Positions 6,852 to 9,472 of a DNA stretch of 9,472 bases are shown here, in pieces; the stretch's first letter is position 1, and the number at the start of each line of letters is the position of its first letter. The notes beneath the pieces were generated by a model. It saw only the letters and a list, made by a program, of their open reading frames with translations. It ran no database searches and was not told the origin of the DNA. Source of the DNA: Candidatus Sungbacteria bacterium RIFCSPHIGHO2_02_FULL_52_23 (GTDB lineage: Bacteria; Patescibacteriota; Minisyncoccia; Sungbacterales; HO2-52-23); NCBI GenBank assembly GCA_001820655.1, contig MHQM01000008.1, forward strand, positions 1-9,472, read 5' to 3'. Position numbers and translations under genes: made by a program.

Positions 6852-7481
6852 ATGAAGACGTACGCTTTTATCGATGCTTCAAATTTGTTTTATGGTGGAG
6901 AGAAAAGTTTGGGGTGGAAAATTGATTATCAAAAACTCCTGCAGTATCTGCAGGAGAAATATGGGGTCAGCAAAGCATTCTATTTTGGCGGCGTAGAATT
7001 GCACAAGTTTCCGTATGACTATCTCACGCAAGAAACAGTGCCAATTGACGATCTGGAGGCACACCTCATACGCCTTGCATCGAAAGAAAAAGAGAAGTTG
7101 AGCGATGCGGGGCTCACGTTGCTTGATCGGCACATGCAGCGTGTGCGTTTTTACCGCAAGCTTGCGGCATTCGGCTACACGCTGTATCTCAAGCCGGTTA
7201 AGCGTTATTATGAGGAAGATGACACAATACGGAGAAAGGCGAACTGCGACGTGGAAATGACGTTGCGTCTCGTGCAAGAAGTGGGCAATATGGAGCGCGC
7301 GGTGGTGCTTTCTGGGGACGGGGATTTTCTACCTGTTCTGAAGTATCTGAAAACACAGGAAAAAGAAGTGGTCGTGCTTGCGCGGGGCGTGCGTACGGCA
7401 AGAGAGATCCGGCAATTCGCCGGAGGGAATTTCCGGGATTTTACACGGCTTGAAACGCATGTGAGACGTGAGGAAAAGTAA
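6852..7481 (+). CDS. NYN-domain (LabA/DUF88-type) PIN-like nuclease
   Basis: This encodes 209 residues from ATG 6852. A TTG at 6843 in the same frame is possible but adds only three residues, and MKTYAFIDASNLFYGG is the usual family start. Acidic residues expected for the metal-dependent active site are D8 in AFIDASN (with N11), D133 in KANCDVEMTLRL, and D156 and D158 in VLSGDGDFLPVL. This is the COG1432/NYN pattern, a PIN-like fold found in RNases. The RNA target is not predictable. It is soluble and cytoplasmic, with no signal peptide. A Lys-rich insert at 78-83 and KRYYEEDD at 117-124 probably form the substrate-facing surface (inference). It has its own promoter and stands apart from gyrA, separated by a terminator. 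Confidence 0.9.
   Translation: MKTYAFIDASNLFYGGEKSLGWKIDYQKLLQYLQEKYGVSKAFYFGGVELHKFPYDYLTQETVPIDDLEAHLIRLASKEKEKLSDAGLTLLDRHMQRVRFYRKLAAFGYTLYLKPVKRYYEEDDTIRRKANCDVEMTLRLVQEVGNMERAVVLSGDGDFLPVLKYLKTQEKEVVVLARGVRTAREIRQFAGGNFRDFTRLETHVRREEK
6936..6956 (+). repeat. perfect 9-bp inverted repeat inside the NYN gene
   Basis: CTCCTGCAG (6936-6944) and CTGCAGGAG (6948-6956) are exact reverse complements with only TAT between them. It would form a very tight hairpin in the mRNA about 85 bases after the start codon. The encoded residues are LLQYLQE. Confidence 0.8.
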
Positions 7482-7483
7482 AA

Positions 7484-7510
7484 GGCACGGACATACGAAA
7501 TATCCGTGCC
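7484..7510 (-). terminator. hairpin after the NYN gene, T-run on the minus strand
   Basis: GGCACGGA (7484-7491) and TCCGTGCC (7503-7510) form an 8-bp stem with an 11-base loop, starting two bases after the NYN stop codon. On the + strand it is followed by AAGTCTAG, with no T-run. On the - strand it is followed by TTTTAC, so it is better shaped to end leftward transcripts. It may still protect or end the NYN mRNA. Confidence 0.4.
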
Positions 7511-7525
7511 AAGTCTAGTGACTTC

Positions 7526-7554
7526 ACAATAGGGCATATATCTTTACTTGTCAA
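7526..7554 (-). promoter_or_regulatory. candidate minus-strand promoter between NYN and methyltransferase genes
   Basis: On the - strand, TTGACA (7549-7554) is followed by 17 bases and TATTGT (7526-7531): a perfect -35 box, ideal spacing and a 4 of 6 -10 box. It would fire leftward into the hairpin at 7484-7510. No minus-strand gene is apparent there. Confidence 0.3.
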
Positions 7555-7574
7555 GCGGACAGAAGAGGGATGAT

Positions 7575-8135
7575 ATGGAGATACAGACGAAAAAAGTGAC
7601 GAGTGGAATTTTTGACCCCGCGCGTATCGCGGCAAATCTCGGCGTGCGGCCCGGAGATCATGTCGCGGATTTCGGCTCGGGTAAAGGATATTTTACTATT
7701 CCTTTTGCGCGGCTGGTCGGCCGCGACGGCAAAGTATACGCGATTGATATTCAGGACTCGGCGCTGGATGAAGTGCGCTCGCGCGCCGCGTTTGAGCATC
7801 TGCTCAATATTGAATACATACGCGCCGATCTTGATCGCGATGGCGGGTCGCATCTGCAGGACAAGTTTATTGATCTCGTCCTTATGGCAAACGTGCTGTT
7901 TCAGACCGAAAATAGAGATCTGCTACTGCGTGAGGCGTGGCGGGTCTTGCGTCCGGGCGGCAGGCTTGCGATGATAGAGTGGGATACTGCTTCGGAGTCC
8001 CCTCTCGGCCCTTTGCCCGTGATGCGTCTCAAAAAGGAAGCAGTGCGCGGGTATGCGATCCAGGCAGGGTTTGAGTACGATCGCGAATTTGCGGTGGGGC
8101 CTTATCACTACGGATTACTCTTTACTAAAAAATGA
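7575..8135 (+). CDS. class I SAM-dependent methyltransferase, substrate unknown
   Basis: This encodes 186 residues from ATG 7575, preceded by AGAGGGA (7564-7570). A TTG at 7548 in frame is less likely because it has no such site. The Rossmann-fold motifs are in order. Motif I is VADFGSGKGYF at 30-40 (S-adenosylmethionine-binding glycines). The post-I strand is VYAIDIQ at 54-60, with the acidic residue expected to contact the ribose. ADLD lies at 84-87, LVLMANVLFQ at 101-110, and VLRPGGRLAMIEWD at 124-137. It resembles the Methyltransf_11/25/31 group. The short C-terminus (150-186) carries no family-specific acceptor domain, so the target could be a small molecule, lipid, protein or RNA. It is soluble. 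It lies 93 bases after the NYN gene and abuts the inverted repeat that precedes the solute-binding gene. Confidence 0.92.
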   Translation: MEIQTKKVTSGIFDPARIAANLGVRPGDHVADFGSGKGYFTIPFARLVGRDGKVYAIDIQDSALDEVRSRAAFEHLLNIEYIRADLDRDGGSHLQDKFIDLVLMANVLFQTENRDLLLREAWRVLRPGGRLAMIEWDTASESPLGPLPVMRLKKEAVRGYAIQAGFEYDREFAVGPYHYGLLFTKK

Positions 8136-8253
8136 ATCCCGTTAGAAATCGCGGACGCTTAAAAATGAATGCATGATTTTTATTACGACAGATATTATCA
8201 GTGTTAATCATATAGAACGCCGATTTACGTCCGCGTCCTATTTCTAACGGGAT
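8136..8253. repeat. long imperfect inverted repeat filling the intergenic gap
   Basis: The left arm begins immediately after the methyltransferase stop codon: ATCCCGTTAGAAAT (8136-8149) then CGCGGACG (8150-8157). The right arm is CGTCCGCG (8228-8235), four unpaired bases TCCT, then ATTTCTAACGGGAT (8240-8253). The stem extends by TAAA (8160-8163) with TTTA (8224-8227), about 26 pairs in all with two small bulges. The AT-rich interior holds a smaller hairpin, TAAAAAT/ATTTTTA (8160-8166 and 8176-8182), which competes with that extension, and a -10-like TATTAT (8193-8198). The last two bases of the right arm are the A and T of the next start codon. This could be a structured leader RNA or a small non-autonomous repeat element. 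No target-site duplication is obvious. Confidence 0.75.
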
Positions 8254-9472
8254 GAACCGCCAGTATCTCATCATTGGAGGGATAGGAGCACTCGTCGTAC
8301 TGATCGGGCTTGCGTTGACGTTTGGTTTGGGACAAAAGCCTGCGATGCCGAAGCCGGTTGATCTGGAGATGTGGGGCTTTGAGGACGGCGGAGGAGATAT
8401 CTGGGATGCCGTGATTACGGAGTTTCGTAAGACCAATCCCCATATATCAGTAAAATATAAGAGTTTTGCGCCCGCATCCTATGAGGAAATGCTGGTCAAT
8501 AGGCTTGCCGAGGGCAAGGGGCCGGATATCTTTTTCTTGACGGGCGAGCAGTTGGAAAAACAGCGCGACAAGATCCTAGCGCTGGCACCAGCGTCTTCTC
8601 CCCTGTCTCCCGGGCAGTTTTCCGCAATGTTTGTGGACGGCGCTACGCGACTTATGGGCGAAGATGGCACGCTCTATGGCACGCCGGTTTTCATGGATTC
8701 GCTTGTATTGTTTTACAACAAAGACATGTTTGATGCCGCGGGATTTGCCCGTGCTCCCGTGACGTGGGACGAATTTACCACGATTTCCCGTCGCCTGACG
8801 ACGATAGCGCCAAACGGGGATATCATACGAAGCGGGGCGGCTCTGGGAAGCGCCTCAAATGTAAGCCATGCCATGGAGCTTGTAAGCGCGCTGGTGCTCC
8901 AGCAGGGCGATCCGATCGCCCGCCGCGACGGCCATGTGGAGCTTGGAGATGCGGCTGTGCGCGCCTTTGATTTTTATGCATCATTTACAACCTCGGGAAA
9001 TCCGAATTATGCATGGACGGGTGCGGCACCCGAATCTTTGCATGCGTTTGCAACGGAGGGCGCCGCCATGGCGTTTGGCTTCAGCGACGATATCGCGCGT
9101 GTCCGCGCCGAAAACCCGCATCTCAATTTTGCCGTAGCGCCTTTCCCCCAGCCTCTGCAGGGCAACGCGCGTACCTATGGGGCATATATGTTCCCCGCAG
9201 TGTCGCGCGCGACTACAAATGTGTCAGCCGCATGGCAGTTTGCGCTGTACATAAGCTCCCGCGAGGGTGCCGGCATATATCTTGCAAAAACCGCGCGTCC
9301 GCCCGCGCGGCGTGATATTATTGAGGCGACTCCCGAAGGGTCGGGATCGGCAAGCGTGCTCGCGCGATCCTCTTTGATCGCGCGCAACTGGCCGGTGCCC
9401 GACGAGAAGCCGGCGCGGCGCGTCTTTGATGAGGCGATTGACGGCATGGTGCGCCGCACATACACGGTATCC
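8252..9472 (+). CDS. extracellular solute-binding protein of an ABC importer, 3' end outside window
   Basis: The frame is open from ATG 8252 to the window edge: 407 codons with no stop, so the gene continues. Residues 5-26 are a hydrophobic helix without a lipobox cysteine, so it is predicted to be an uncleaved membrane anchor with the binding domain outside. The body matches family 1 sugar-type binding proteins. VDLEMWGFEDGGG (36-48) forms the first strand, FRKTNPHISVKY is at 58-69, and the LAEGKGPDIFFL segment is at 85-96. LYGTPVFMD (141-149) leads into a LVLFYNKDMFDAAGF-type segment and TWDEF (171-175). Near the edge, GAYMFPAVS and WQFALYISS are typical of the second lobe. The ligand is unknown. 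Upstream frames are closed by TAG at 8213-8215 and there is no Shine-Dalgarno site, since the start lies in the inverted repeat. Permease genes would be expected downstream. Confidence 0.9.
   Translation, partial: MNRQYLIIGGIGALVVLIGLALTFGLGQKPAMPKPVDLEMWGFEDGGGDIWDAVITEFRKTNPHISVKYKSFAPASYEEMLVNRLAEGKGPDIFFLTGEQLEKQRDKILALAPASSPLSPGQFSAMFVDGATRLMGEDGTLYGTPVFMDSLVLFYNKDMFDAAGFARAPVTWDEFTTISRRLTTIAPNGDIIRSGAALGSASNVSHAMELVSALVLQQGDPIARRDGHVELGDAAVRAFDFYASFTTSGNPNYAWTGAAPESLHAFATEGAAMAFGFSDDIARVRAENPHLNFAVAPFPQPLQGNARTYGAYMFPAVSRATTNVSAAWQFALYISSREGAGIYLAKTARPPARRDIIEATPEGSGSASVLARSSLIARNWPVPDEKPARRVFDEAIDGMVRRTYTVS

Noticed and set aside
7548..7574. TTG start nine codons upstream for the methyltransferase
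   Set aside because: No ribosome binding site precedes it, while ATG 7575 follows AGAGGGA.
9013..9315. 100-codon + strand frame inside the solute-binding gene
   Set aside because: It is a shifted frame of the long uninterrupted binding-protein frame and has a Cys/Arg-rich composition unlike a real protein.

Overview
The window looks like chromosomal DNA from a small-genome bacterium, most likely a member of the Candidate Phyla Radiation (Patescibacteria, Parcubacteria-like). This is an inference. It rests on tight packing of short anchored proteins of unknown function, several genes without a Shine-Dalgarno site, a UlaG-like metallo-hydrolase plus a one-helix hypothetical protein just before gyrA, and a solute-binding protein held by an uncleaved helix rather than a lipobox. 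All recognised genes are on the + strand and read in the standard bacterial code. UGA is used as a stop. There is no rRNA, tRNA, transposase or CRISPR array.

Layout. 1-243: leader region with a strong hairpin at 27-59, a possible tail of an upstream gene, and a sigma70-like promoter (144-172). 244-2614: a compact four-gene operon, each gene with a good ribosome binding site, ending at a hairpin terminator (2634-2668). It encodes a 91-aa unknown, a three-helix membrane protein, a 147-aa Tyr-rich-start unknown and a membrane-anchored coiled-coil protein resembling PspA/IM30. 2792-3436: UlaG-like metallo-beta-lactamase-fold hydrolase. 3444-3464: three tandem copies of a heptamer. 3486-4001: one-helix hypothetical protein. 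4048-6498: gyrA, complete, with an intact active site and GyrA box. 6522-6674: a 50-aa membrane microprotein, followed by a terminator hairpin (6729-6765). 6852-7481: NYN/LabA-type PIN-like nuclease. 7575-8135: class I SAM-dependent methyltransferase. 8136-8253: a long imperfect inverted repeat that fills the whole gap between one stop codon and the next start codon. 8252-9472: an extracellular solute-binding protein that runs off the window.

How the genes relate. gyrA is the housekeeping anchor: DNA supercoiling. The first operon is the best candidate for an undescribed system, probably an envelope-associated one, because two of its four products are membrane proteins and one resembles the membrane-remodelling PspA family. 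Its function cannot be read from sequence alone. The solute-binding protein predicts ABC permease genes to the right of the window. The second notable element is the 8136-8253 inverted repeat, whose right arm includes the first two bases of the next start codon.
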